Source: Ureibacillus terrenus
GTDB taxonomy: Bacteria; Bacillota; Bacilli; Bacillales_A; Planococcaceae
DNA: 64,000 nt
NCBI RefSeq assembly: GCF_006569205.1
Contig: NZ_VIGD01000008.1
Coordinates: 81,332 to 145,331 of the forward strand
Reading direction: 5' to 3'
Made by a program: the position numbers and the translations under genes. Below are positions 49,207 to 58,081 of this stretch, in pieces; within the stretch, counting starts at the first letter, position 1; every line of letters starts with the position of its first letter. The notes under the pieces are model-generated. The model did not search any database, was not told where the DNA came from, and was given only the letters and a program-made list of their open reading frames with translations.

Positions 49207-51084
49207 ATGAGTTATCAAAAGCGTTATATGCTGTTTTTTACCATCGATTCCTGCATTGTCCTATCGGCAATTTTCATCAGTTATTGGCTGCTCCATCCGA
49301 CACTGAACGTCTATGACAACAAACTGATCATGCTCAGTGCTGTAACGCTTTTGATCAGCCACCACATCGCCGCTTATTTCTTCCATCTGTATGACCGGAT
49401 GTGGAGCGTGGCTTCCGTCCGGGAACTGCTGATCATCTGCCTGGCGGTGACCATCTCTGTATCAACCGCCAGCTTATTGCAATTCATCATCAATCATGAT
49501 GTCTATTTCCGCGTCATGGCGGTCACATGGATGCTGCACATCATCCTCATCGGCGGCTCGCGCTTCACTGTCCGATTGTTGAATGATAAAGAATCCTTCA
49601 AGCCGAAAGACAACTTGAAGCGGGTGCTGATCGTCGGGGCAGGTCAGGGCGGAACGATGCTCATCCGCAACTTGATCAACGCGTCGAATCCGGAATATCT
49701 GCCGGTGGCCATTGTCGACGACGATCCGAGAAAACAGCATCTGAAAATCATGAACGTCACGGTATGCGGCACTACGAAGGACATACCGGAAATCGTCAAA
49801 AAATATGATATCGAGGAAATCTTCATTGCCATCCCGTCCCTTGGAAGGGCCGGCATCAAAAGCATCTATGACCGGTGCGCCAAAACCCCGACGAAAGTGA
49901 AAATCATGCCGAACATCGAGGATGTCATGACGGGGAAAGTGTCGGTCAGCGAAATGAAAGAGGTCAACATCGAGGACCTGCTTGGCCGGGATGAAGTGAA
50001 GCTGGATATGAACGCCATTTCGAAAAAACTGACGAACAAGACCATTCTGGTGACCGGCGCAGGCGGATCCATCGGTTCGGAAATCTGCAGACAGGTGATG
50101 AAATTCAACCCGAAACGATTGATCCTGCTCGGGCACGGCGAGAACTCAATCTATACCATTTACATGGAACTAACCGAAAAACTCGGAAATCAATTCACGG
50201 AAATCGTTCCGGTCATCGCGGACATCCGGGACCGGAAACGGATATTCGAAATCGTGGATCAATACCGCCCGGACGTAATCTACCATGCGGCCGCCCACAA
50301 ACACGTGCCGCTCATGGAATACAACCCGACGGAAGCGGTCCAGAACAACATTTTCGGAACGAAAAACGTGGCCGAAGCCGCGGACAAATACGGCGTGAAG
50401 AACTTCGTCATGATTTCGACGGACAAGGCCGTGAACCCGACAAACGTCATGGGCGCGACGAAACGGATCGCCGAAATGGTCGTGCAGGACTTGGCGAAGC
50501 GCAGCAAAACGAATTTTGCGGCCGTGCGTTTCGGAAACGTGCTCGGTTCACGGGGCAGCGTTGTACCGCGTTTTAAAGAACAGATCCGCGCGGGCGGGCC
50601 GGTGACGGTAACCCATCCGGACATGACCCGGTACTTCATGACCATTCCGGAAGCATCCCGGCTCGTGCTCCAGGCGGGCGCGCTGGCCAAGGGCGGCGAG
50701 GTGTTTGTCCTCGACATGGGCGAACCGGTCAAAATCGTCGACCTCGCGCGCAACCTGATCCGTTTATCGGGCTTTTCGGAAGACGAAATCAAAATCGAAT
50801 TCACCGGCATCCGCCCGGGCGAAAAATTGTACGAGGAACTTCTGAACCCTGAAGAAATCCAGGAAGAATCCGTCTATCCGAAAATCCACGTCGGACGGGC
50901 CCGCTGCATGGAGCATGATCAACTGATGCTATTATTAAAACGTCTGGAAAACTTGAAGGATCCTAAAGAGATCCGAAGAATTACCGTCGGCGTGGCGAAC
51001 AAGAAGTGGGATGTGCTGCAGGAAAGCGCCGCGCCCCAGGAAGAGCAGGCAATCGCTGAGTCAAAACTATCAATCGCCAAATAA
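49207..51084 (+). CDS. epsC: UDP-N-acetylglucosamine 4,6-dehydratase, EpsC/PglF/CapD type
   Basis: Membrane-bound NAD(P)-dependent dehydratase converting UDP-GlcNAc to its 4-keto-6-deoxy derivative, the first step to UDP-diacetylbacillosamine. 625 residues: four N-terminal transmembrane helices (about residues 8-28, 40-61, 76-94, 103-120), a first Rossmann fold with GAGQGG (Gly144), and the catalytic SDR domain with GAGGSIGSEI (Gly284), STDKAVNPTNVMGATKR (Thr405, Asp406, Met415, Lys419; Met in place of the usual SDR Tyr, as in PglF) and the GIRPGEKLYEEL tail. GAAGGTTG precedes ATG 49207. First gene of the eps-like operon. Confidence 0.92.
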   Translation: MSYQKRYMLFFTIDSCIVLSAIFISYWLLHPTLNVYDNKLIMLSAVTLLISHHIAAYFFHLYDRMWSVASVRELLIICLAVTISVSTASLLQFIINHDVYFRVMAVTWMLHIILIGGSRFTVRLLNDKESFKPKDNLKRVLIVGAGQGGTMLIRNLINASNPEYLPVAIVDDDPRKQHLKIMNVTVCGTTKDIPEIVKKYDIEEIFIAIPSLGRAGIKSIYDRCAKTPTKVKIMPNIEDVMTGKVSVSEMKEVNIEDLLGRDEVKLDMNAISKKLTNKTILVTGAGGSIGSEICRQVMKFNPKRLILLGHGENSIYTIYMELTEKLGNQFTEIVPVIADIRDRKRIFEIVDQYRPDVIYHAAAHKHVPLMEYNPTEAVQNNIFGTKNVAEAADKYGVKNFVMISTDKAVNPTNVMGATKRIAEMVVQDLAKRSKTNFAAVRFGNVLGSRGSVVPRFKEQIRAGGPVTVTHPDMTRYFMTIPEASRLVLQAGALAKGGEVFVLDMGEPVKIVDLARNLIRLSGFSEDEIKIEFTGIRPGEKLYEELLNPEEIQEESVYPKIHVGRARCMEHDQLMLLLKRLENLKDPKEIRRITVGVANKKWDVLQESAAPQEEQAIAESKLSIAK

Positions 51085-51113
51085 CTTAAGAGAAAGAAAG
51101 GAAGCTATGCATC

Positions 51114-52238
51114 ATGACAGAAAGAATATATCTCTCTTCACCACATATGAGTGAGGAAGGGTACGAAATGGAATACGTCAAACAGGCTTTTGAGTCCAAC
51201 TGGATTGCTCCATTGGGAGAGAATGTCAATCAATTTGAAAAGGAACTTGCCGAAAAGGTCGGCTCAAAAGCTGCGCTCGCCCTGTCATCCGGTACAGCCG
51301 CCATCCACCTGGCGTTGAAGGCGTTGGGCGTCGGTGAAGGAGATATCGTATTCTGTCAATCCCTTACCTTTGCGGCAACCGCCAATCCGATCATCTACCA
51401 GCACGCCACGCCGGTATTCATCGACAGCGACCCGGAAACCTGGAATATGTCGCCGGATGCGCTGGAAAAGGCATTCGAAAAATATCCGAATGCCAAGGCG
51501 GTCATCATTGTCCACCTATATGGTTTATCGGCGGATATTGACAGAATTTTAGAGATTTGCCAAAAATATAACGTCCCTTTGATCGAAGATGCGGCCGAGT
51601 CTTTGGGCTCCTATTACAAAGGGAAGCATACGGGCACCTTCGGGGAATTCGGAACGTTCTCCTTCAACGGCAATAAAATCATCACCACTTCCGGCGGCGG
51701 AATGCTCGTATCCGATGATGCCGAAAAAATTGAAAAAGCGAGATTCTGGGCAACCCAATCCAGGGAGCCGGCAAGACACTATGAACACAAGGAATTGGGA
51801 TACAACTACCGCATGAGCAACGTCCTTGCCGGCATCGGCCGCGGCCAGTTGAAAGTGCTGGATCAGCGGGTGGCGAAGAAAAAATATATCTTTGAATTCT
51901 ACAAACGGGAATTGGGCGGTTTGGAAGGCCTCGAATTCATGCCGGTCAACGAATGGAACGAACCGAACTACTGGCTCAGCGCCATCCAACTCACAGGCGA
52001 CATCCGCCCGATCGACCTGATCGAAGCCCTGGAAAAAGAAAACATCGAATCCAGACCGGTCTGGAAACCGATGCACTTGCAGCCGTTCTACGAAAAATAT
52101 GATTATATCCATCTCGGTACAGATGTCGCGGCGGAATTGTTTGAAAACGGCGTCTGCCTGCCGTCCGATACGAAGATGACGGATGAAGATTTGCATAGAG
52201 TTTGTGAAACGATTAAGGAGTTGTGGGCAAAAAGATGA
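51114..52238 (+). CDS. epsN: PLP aminotransferase, DegT/DnrJ/EryC1 (EpsN/PglE type)
   Basis: Transfers an amino group to the 4-keto-6-deoxy sugar nucleotide made by the dehydratase. 374 residues; the internal-aldimine lysine is Lys188 in [28 protein letters not shown] and [14 protein letters not shown] are standard family motifs. The stop overlaps the next start (ATGA). Role in bacillosamine synthesis is inferred from its neighbours. Confidence 0.91.
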   Translation: MTERIYLSSPHMSEEGYEMEYVKQAFESNWIAPLGENVNQFEKELAEKVGSKAALALSSGTAAIHLALKALGVGEGDIVFCQSLTFAATANPIIYQHATPVFIDSDPETWNMSPDALEKAFEKYPNAKAVIIVHLYGLSADIDRILEICQKYNVPLIEDAAESLGSYYKGKHTGTFGEFGTFSFNGNKIITTSGGGMLVSDDAEKIEKARFWATQSREPARHYEHKELGYNYRMSNVLAGIGRGQLKVLDQRVAKKKYIFEFYKRELGGLEGLEFMPVNEWNEPNYWLSAIQLTGDIRPIDLIEALEKENIESRPVWKPMHLQPFYEKYDYIHLGTDVAAELFENGVCLPSDTKMTDEDLHRVCETIKELWAKR

Positions 52239-52882
52239 ATCCAAAAGGCGGAATTTATGCGAAATATATAAAACGGCCGATGGACTTTATATTATCATTG
52301 ATCGCCATTATCGTACTGAGTCCGGTCTTCTTAATCGTTGCACTGCTGGTCAGAATTAATCTCGGAAGTCCGGTAATCTTTAAACAACAGCGTCCGGGGC
52401 TGAATGAAAAAATCTTTACGATGTACAAATTCCGCACGATGACGGATGAGAGAGATGAGAATGGGGAGTTGCTTCCTGACAGTGAGAGATTGACGAAGTT
52501 CGGAAAGTTTTTGCGATCTACATCTCTGGATGAACTGCCGGAACTCTTCAATATATTAAAAGGCGATATGTCCATTGTGGGACCGAGACCGTTATTAGTG
52601 CAATATCTTCCTTTATATAACGACCATCAAAGACGACGCCATGAAGTTCGTCCCGGTTTAACCGGGCTTGCGCAAGTGAACGGACGGAACGCAATCACTT
52701 GGGAAGAAAAATTCAATTTGGATGTTCAATATGTGGATCATGTCAGCTTTCTTGGAGATTGGAAAATTATTTTTCGGACTGTCAAGAAAGTGTTTGTGAG
52801 AGAAGGCATTAATTCGGAAACATCAGCAACGATGGAGCCTTTTACAGGAAATAAAAAGGAAGACATTATATATGAAAAATAA
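52235..52882 (+). CDS. epsL: Undecaprenyl-phosphate sugar phosphotransferase, EpsL/PglC type
   Basis: Bacterial sugar transferase that starts repeat-unit assembly by moving a phospho-sugar, here probably diacetylbacillosamine, to undecaprenyl phosphate. ATG 52235 overlaps the aminotransferase stop, so I prefer it to GTG 52223; 215 residues. It has a re-entrant hydrophobic N-terminus (residues 15-42), then [49 protein letters not shown] and [19 protein letters not shown] small monotopic enzyme, without the large N-terminal region of WbaP types. The next gene overlaps its end. Confidence 0.92.
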   Translation: MNPKGGIYAKYIKRPMDFILSLIAIIVLSPVFLIVALLVRINLGSPVIFKQQRPGLNEKIFTMYKFRTMTDERDENGELLPDSERLTKFGKFLRSTSLDELPELFNILKGDMSIVGPRPLLVQYLPLYNDHQRRRHEVRPGLTGLAQVNGRNAITWEEKFNLDVQYVDHVSFLGDWKIIFRTVKKVFVREGINSETSATMEPFTGNKKEDIIYEK

Positions 52883-53489
52883 ACTTCTGATTATCGGGGC
52901 AAGTGGACACGGAAAAGTTGTAGCAGATATCGCATTAAAAATGAATAAATGGGAAAGCATTTCCTTTTTGGATGATAACCAAAATCTAAAATCATCCATG
53001 GGGATTGATGTGATCGGAACTACAAAAGATGTTCATAAATTTATAGATTCTCATGATGTAATTGTAGGTATCGGAAACAACAGTACGAGAGAAAAGATTC
53101 AAAACATGCTGGAAAAATTAGGAGCAAGTATTCCAGTTTTAATACATCCCAGTGCCATTATCGGCAATGATGTTGAAATTGGGATTGGAACAGTAGTAAT
53201 GGCAGGAGTTGTAATTAACTGCTGTACCAAAATTGGCAGAGGTTGCATTATCAATACAAGTGCCACAATCGACCATGACAATATAATAGAAGATTTTGTT
53301 CATATTTCGCCGGGAGCACATTTAGCAGGTACCGTAAAAGTTGGGAAAGGTTCATGGTTGGGAATCGGAAGTGTGGTTAGCAATAACATTAACATTTCAA
53401 GTGGATGCATACTTGGAGCAGGAGCAGTTGTTGTTAAAGATATTGTTGAACCTGGAACTTATGTTGGTGTCCCAGTGAGGAGAATTTGA
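52872..53489 (+). CDS. epsM: Sugar O/N-acetyltransferase, EpsM/PglD type
   Basis: Acetylates the 4-amino sugar nucleotide to give UDP-diacetylbacillosamine. 205 residues: an N-terminal Rossmann-like domain ([18 protein letters not shown], residues 5-22) and a C-terminal left-handed beta-helix of hexapeptide repeats. The likely catalytic His135 lies in [13 protein letters not shown]. The start overlaps epsL by 11 bases. From this gene onward the DNA is visibly more AT-rich. Confidence 0.9.
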   Translation: MKNKLLIIGASGHGKVVADIALKMNKWESISFLDDNQNLKSSMGIDVIGTTKDVHKFIDSHDVIVGIGNNSTREKIQNMLEKLGASIPVLIHPSAIIGNDVEIGIGTVVMAGVVINCCTKIGRGCIINTSATIDHDNIIEDFVHISPGAHLAGTVKVGKGSWLGIGSVVSNNINISSGCILGAGAVVVKDIVEPGTYVGVPVRRI

Positions 53490-53492
53490 TGT

Positions 53493-54752
53493 ATGAAGAA
53501 AAAGATTTGGATTTGGAACCACTATGCAACAGACATGTTTTTTAATAAAGGCGGAAGACATTATTGGTTTGCAGAAAATCTAAATAAAAACGGATATGAA
53601 ACGACCATATTTTGTGCAAATACAAGACATAATACCGAGGAAGTTATAGATTTAAATAATAAAAAATATTTAATAAAAACTGTCAATGATATTCCTTTTG
53701 TATTTGTTCAAACAACACCATATACAGGCAATGGAATGAGCCGAGTTAAGAATATGGTTTGGTTCTATAAAAACTTGTTTCCGGTCGCAAAAGAGTATGC
53801 AAAAAAATATGGGAAACCGGATGTAATTTTAGCATCAAGTGTACATCCATTAACTCTTGTTGCGGGAATAAAAATTGCGAAGAAATTTGGCATCCCATGT
53901 ATTTGTGAAGTACGGGATTTATGGCCTGAAGCTATTTTTGCTTTTGATAAAGCAAAGGAGAAAAGTTTATTGGGCCGTATACTAGTAGCCGGAGAATACT
54001 GGATTTATAGAAATGCTGATGCCCTGATTTTCACCAAAGAAGGGGATACGGATTATATTAAAGAGAAAAAATGGGATACTGCACAAGGCGGGAAAATTGA
54101 TTTGAATAAATGTTTTTATATTAACAACGGAATTGATATAGAAGCGTTTAATCAAAACATTGATGAATATGTCATTGATGATGAAGATTTAAATTCCGAG
54201 AAATTTAATGTCGTCTATGCCGGTTCAATTCGTCCGGTAAATGATGTAGGTAAAATATTGACTGCTGCAAAGCTATTAAAAGATCAGCAAGATATACAAT
54301 TTTTAATTTATGGTGACGGCAACCAAAGACCGATGTTGGAACAAAGAATTATAGATGAAGGCCTTACTAATGTAAAAATGAAAGGCTTTATAAATAAGAA
54401 ATATATTCCATACATTTTAAGTAAAGCCAGTGTAAATCTATTGAATTATTCCCAGACACAATACAATTGGTCTAGAGGAAACAGCTCCAATAAATTGTTT
54501 GAATATATGGCATCGGGAAAACCTGTCATATCCACTGTAAAGATGGGCTATTCGATAATAGAAAAATATCAGTGTGGTATTGAACTTGAAAATAGCACTC
54601 CTCAAGAACTGGCAGATGCAATAATAAAAATTAAAAATATGTCCGAATCCGAGTACAAAAAAATTGGGGAAAATGCCAGAATCGGAGCAGAAGATTTTGA
54701 TTTCAATCTATTAACTAAGAAGTTAATAGATGTAATTGAAGGTGTAGGTTGA
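53493..54752 (+). CDS. Glycosyltransferase family 4
   Basis: GT-B glycosyltransferase, 419 residues, cytosolic or membrane-associated. The N-terminal acceptor domain starts KKIWIWNHYATDMFFNKGGR (WbuB-like N-terminus); the donor domain has FNVVYAGSIRPVNDVG, FLIYGDGNQRPMLEQ and SSNKLFEYMASGKPVI. Follows epsM by 3 bases with GTGAGGAG as ribosome site. Probably adds a second sugar to the lipid-linked acceptor; donor unknown. Confidence 0.87.
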   Translation: MKKKIWIWNHYATDMFFNKGGRHYWFAENLNKNGYETTIFCANTRHNTEEVIDLNNKKYLIKTVNDIPFVFVQTTPYTGNGMSRVKNMVWFYKNLFPVAKEYAKKYGKPDVILASSVHPLTLVAGIKIAKKFGIPCICEVRDLWPEAIFAFDKAKEKSLLGRILVAGEYWIYRNADALIFTKEGDTDYIKEKKWDTAQGGKIDLNKCFYINNGIDIEAFNQNIDEYVIDDEDLNSEKFNVVYAGSIRPVNDVGKILTAAKLLKDQQDIQFLIYGDGNQRPMLEQRIIDEGLTNVKMKGFINKKYIPYILSKASVNLLNYSQTQYNWSRGNSSNKLFEYMASGKPVISTVKMGYSIIEKYQCGIELENSTPQELADAIIKIKNMSESEYKKIGENARIGAEDFDFNLLTKKLIDVIEGVG

Positions 54753-54757
54753 TAATA

Positions 54758-56626
54758 ATGAATTTTACATTGATTAAATCAATCATTACAGAGTACGGAT
54801 TACCATGGGCTTTTAACCGTTTTCTATATTCTCTTAAATTAAAAATGATGAATACTCTTCCTGTTACAGAAAACTTTTTTGAGAAAAAAGTTCAAGTAAA
54901 AAGATTAGATATTTTCAATTTTGATACAGAACCAATTGAAGATTTCTTAAACAAACTTCCAGAAGACAAGAAAGAAAAAATCATTTCAATTGCTGATAAC
55001 GCGATAAAAGGGAAAATTTTAGGATTTTCTTCTATTGAATTGGATTATGGAAATCCAATCAACTGGCATCTGAATCCTCTTACTAATAAAGAAGTTGACA
55101 AGTCTTTGAAATGGTATAAAATCCCTGATTTTGACCAAGAACGTGGCGATATTAAAGTAATTTGGGAAGCATCCAGATTTACTCATTTATTTTACTTCAT
55201 CAGAGCATATATCTTGACGAAAGACGCAAAGTATTATGAAGCATTTTCTGATCAATTGGCAAGTTGGTTAAGAGAAAACCCTTACTCATATGGAGCTAAT
55301 TATAAATGTGGACAAGAAGCAACTTTAAGAATGATTAATGTTTTAATCGCTTATTCTGCATTTAAGTCGTATGGCCTTATTACAAAAAAAGATGAAGAAA
55401 ATGTTCGGAAAATTGTGGAAGGCAGTTATAAAAAGGTTTTGTCAAACTTTTTTTATGCTCACAAGTGCATAAAAAATAATCATACTCTTTCAGAAATCAC
55501 AGGACTTATTATTGGTGCGTGGGCATGTGGTGATACAAATAAATTAAAACGCGCGTATAAACTAATGGATAAAGAAATAGAAAAACAGTTTATTTCAGAT
55601 GGTGGATACAAACAGTTTTCTTTCAATTATCAAAGATTTGCCCTTCAAATTATTGAGTTTGTTTTAAAAATCAATAATAAAACTGGTATGGATTTATCAG
55701 AACATACCAAGAAATTAATCAAAAATAGCGCATTATTGATGTATCAAATGCAAGATGATTCTGGTGATGTTCCGAACTACGGTTCGAATGATGGTGCGCT
55801 AATTTTCCCTGTTACAACGTGCGGATATAGAGATTTCAGACCGGTTTTAAATACAATATTTAGTTTCATAGATGGAAAAAGGATATATGAACCGGGGGAA
55901 TATGATGAAGAACTTCTATGGTTTGGCAATAAAGGTATTGAAGAAATACCATGTTTGGAAATTGAAAGAAGATCTTCATCTTTCCATGAATCAGGTTTCT
56001 ATTCATTCAGACATAAAAATGGCTTCTTAATGACGGTATTGCAAGATTTTAAATCCAGACCGGCCCAGATGGACCAACTTCATATCGACTTATGGCATAA
56101 AGGGATAAATGTATTTTGTGATAGCGGCACTTACTCTTATGCAACTGAAATTGGAAAACAACTATCATTAACCTCTGCCCATAACACAGTAGTTATTCCA
56201 GATAAAGAACAAATGAGCAAACATGGACCTTTTCTGATATATAATTGGAGTTTAAGAGAAAAAGTGAAGTATGAAACTAAAAGGTTTATTGGAACAATGA
56301 TTTCAAAAAATGGTTATAAACACACCAGAGAAATAAAACAGACAGACTATGGATATTTAATTGTTGATCAAGTGTATTCAGAAGATGGCAACTGTATGTT
56401 CTATTTTCACACACCTTGTGAAATTAACACGATTTCTTCGAAAGAATTTGAGCTTTCTTATAAGGGAGAACCTATTTGCAATATAAAAACAAGTTTTGAT
56501 GCGGAAGTTAATAAAGCATATAGAAGTTTGTACTATTTAAAAAAGGAAATAATCAATTGTATAGAAGTAAAAGGTAAAATGATAGACCAAAAATGTGAAG
56601 CGGAATTTGTAATTGAACTTTATTAA
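54758..56626 (+). CDS. Heparinase II/III family protein
   Basis: About 622 residues. The N-terminal (alpha/alpha) toroid region has FTHLFYFIRAYILTKDAKYY, NNHTLSEITGLIIGAWA and DGGYKQFSFNYQRFAL. The C-terminal beta-sandwich has DQLHIDLWHKGINVFCDSGT and TSAHNTVVIPDKEQ; the conserved NNH and YQR are likely catalytic. No signal peptide, so it would act in the cytosol or on lipid-linked polymer before export. Such lyase-like proteins occur within uronic acid polysaccharide loci; here WecC supplies a uronate. The frame opens at TTG 54749, but ATG 54758 is the likely start. Confidence 0.85.
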   Translation: MNFTLIKSIITEYGLPWAFNRFLYSLKLKMMNTLPVTENFFEKKVQVKRLDIFNFDTEPIEDFLNKLPEDKKEKIISIADNAIKGKILGFSSIELDYGNPINWHLNPLTNKEVDKSLKWYKIPDFDQERGDIKVIWEASRFTHLFYFIRAYILTKDAKYYEAFSDQLASWLRENPYSYGANYKCGQEATLRMINVLIAYSAFKSYGLITKKDEENVRKIVEGSYKKVLSNFFYAHKCIKNNHTLSEITGLIIGAWACGDTNKLKRAYKLMDKEIEKQFISDGGYKQFSFNYQRFALQIIEFVLKINNKTGMDLSEHTKKLIKNSALLMYQMQDDSGDVPNYGSNDGALIFPVTTCGYRDFRPVLNTIFSFIDGKRIYEPGEYDEELLWFGNKGIEEIPCLEIERRSSSFHESGFYSFRHKNGFLMTVLQDFKSRPAQMDQLHIDLWHKGINVFCDSGTYSYATEIGKQLSLTSAHNTVVIPDKEQMSKHGPFLIYNWSLREKVKYETKRFIGTMISKNGYKHTREIKQTDYGYLIVDQVYSEDGNCMFYFHTPCEINTISSKEFELSYKGEPICNIKTSFDAEVNKAYRSLYYLKKEIINCIEVKGKMIDQKCEAEFVIELY

Positions 56627-56668
56627 CAATTAAAAACATATTTAAATAAATTAACGGAGGGTAAAATA

Positions 56669-57943
56669 ATGAAAATTTGTGTTGTAGGTCTAGGATATAT
56701 TGGATTACCGACTGCGGCAATGTTTGCTAATTCTGGTCACGATGTTTTGGGAGTAGATATAAATGAAAAAGCTGTAAATCTACTAAACCAAGGAAAGATT
56801 CATATTGAGGAAGTAGGATTGGAAGAGTTAGTGAAAAAAGTGGTTGAAAGCGGAAAATTAAAGGCTTCCACTACTCCTGAAGAAGCGGATGCATTTATTA
56901 TTGCAGTTCCTACACCGATTTACCCGGATCATACTGCTAATTTAGATTATGTAAAATCTGCTACTGAAAGTATTTTACCTTTTTTGAAAAAAGGAAATGT
57001 AGTAATTGTGGAATCAACAATACCTCCGCGAACTATTGATGATTTCGTAGCGCCAATTATTCAAGCTGAAGGTTGGAACGTTGGAGAAGAGATTTTCCTT
57101 GCTCACTGCCCGGAAAGAGTACTGCCAGGAAGAATATTAATTGAATTAGTCGAAAATACTCGCATTGTTGGCGGTATCAATGAAATTTCTGCAAAGAAAG
57201 CCGCTCAAGTTTATGGTACCTTTGTTAAAGGTGACATTATTACAACAAGTGCTCTTACTGCAGAAATGGCAAAACTAATGGAAAATACGTATCGGGATGT
57301 AAATATTGCTCTAGCAAATGAATTAGCGAAAATCTCAGAAAAACTCGGGATTAATGCATTGGAAGTAATTCAATTGGCCAATAAACATCCTCGTGTGAAT
57401 TTGCATCAGCCGGGACCAGGGGTAGGAGGTCATTGTTTGGCAGTAGATCCTTACTTCATTATTGAAAAGGCTCCGGAAGAAGCGATTCTAATAAACAATG
57501 CAAGAAAAATAAATAATTCTATGCCTGAGTTTGTTGTTCAACAAGTGGAAAAAATGGTTGAAAAAAATGGGAAAATAGCTGTTTTTGGACTAACTTATAA
57601 AGGGAATATAGATGATGTTCGGGAAAGCCCTGCGTTAGAGATCGTAAATCTATTGCAAGAGAAAAATTATCAACTTTCAATTTATGATCCACATGTTAGC
57701 CAAGAACAGGTGCCGTTCCCTTTATCTACTTTTGATGAAGCAATCAACCAAGCAGAATGTATTTTAGTATTAGCGGATCATAATGAATTTAAATCTTTAG
57801 ATGAAGTGAAGATTTATTTAAATATGAAGAAACCATTGGTGTTTGACACGAAAAACTGCGTGAAAATCAATAGTACAGCTATAAAATATTATAATTTTGA
57901 TAATTTATATGAATTAAATCAAAATATAACAACATTAGTTTGA
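56669..57943 (+). CDS. wecC: UDP-N-acetyl-D-mannosamine dehydrogenase, second copy
   Basis: 424 residues with the same architecture as the gene at 41359: VVGLGYIGLPTAAMFANSGH, then PGPGVGGHCLAVDPYF with catalytic Cys256, then FGLTYKGNIDDVRESP. Protein similarity to the first copy is obvious, but codon use is AT-rich, so this is a diverged paralogue or separately acquired gene, not a recent duplication. GGAGGGTAAAATA precedes ATG 56669. Supplies a uronic acid sugar nucleotide (UDP-ManNAcA or related) for the polymer. A terminator follows. Confidence 0.88.
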   Translation: MKICVVGLGYIGLPTAAMFANSGHDVLGVDINEKAVNLLNQGKIHIEEVGLEELVKKVVESGKLKASTTPEEADAFIIAVPTPIYPDHTANLDYVKSATESILPFLKKGNVVIVESTIPPRTIDDFVAPIIQAEGWNVGEEIFLAHCPERVLPGRILIELVENTRIVGGINEISAKKAAQVYGTFVKGDIITTSALTAEMAKLMENTYRDVNIALANELAKISEKLGINALEVIQLANKHPRVNLHQPGPGVGGHCLAVDPYFIIEKAPEEAILINNARKINNSMPEFVVQQVEKMVEKNGKIAVFGLTYKGNIDDVRESPALEIVNLLQEKNYQLSIYDPHVSQEQVPFPLSTFDEAINQAECILVLADHNEFKSLDEVKIYLNMKKPLVFDTKNCVKINSTAIKYYNFDNLYELNQNITTLV

Positions 57944-57962
57944 TTAACAGTTAGAGAAAGCG

Positions 57963-58010
57963 CCACTGTATGTGCGAAATAATTTGTACTATACAGTGGA
58001 ATCTTTTTCT
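57963..58010 (+). terminator. Terminator after the second wecC
   Basis: CCACTGTAT and ATACAGTGG pair perfectly across a 19-base loop, followed by AATCTTTTTCT. Confidence 0.82.
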
Positions 58011-58081
58011 AGATACAATAAAATTAAGTTGAAGTGAATACAGAGATTAATGCAAAATTTGCGGTGAAAAGAGGTACGGAA

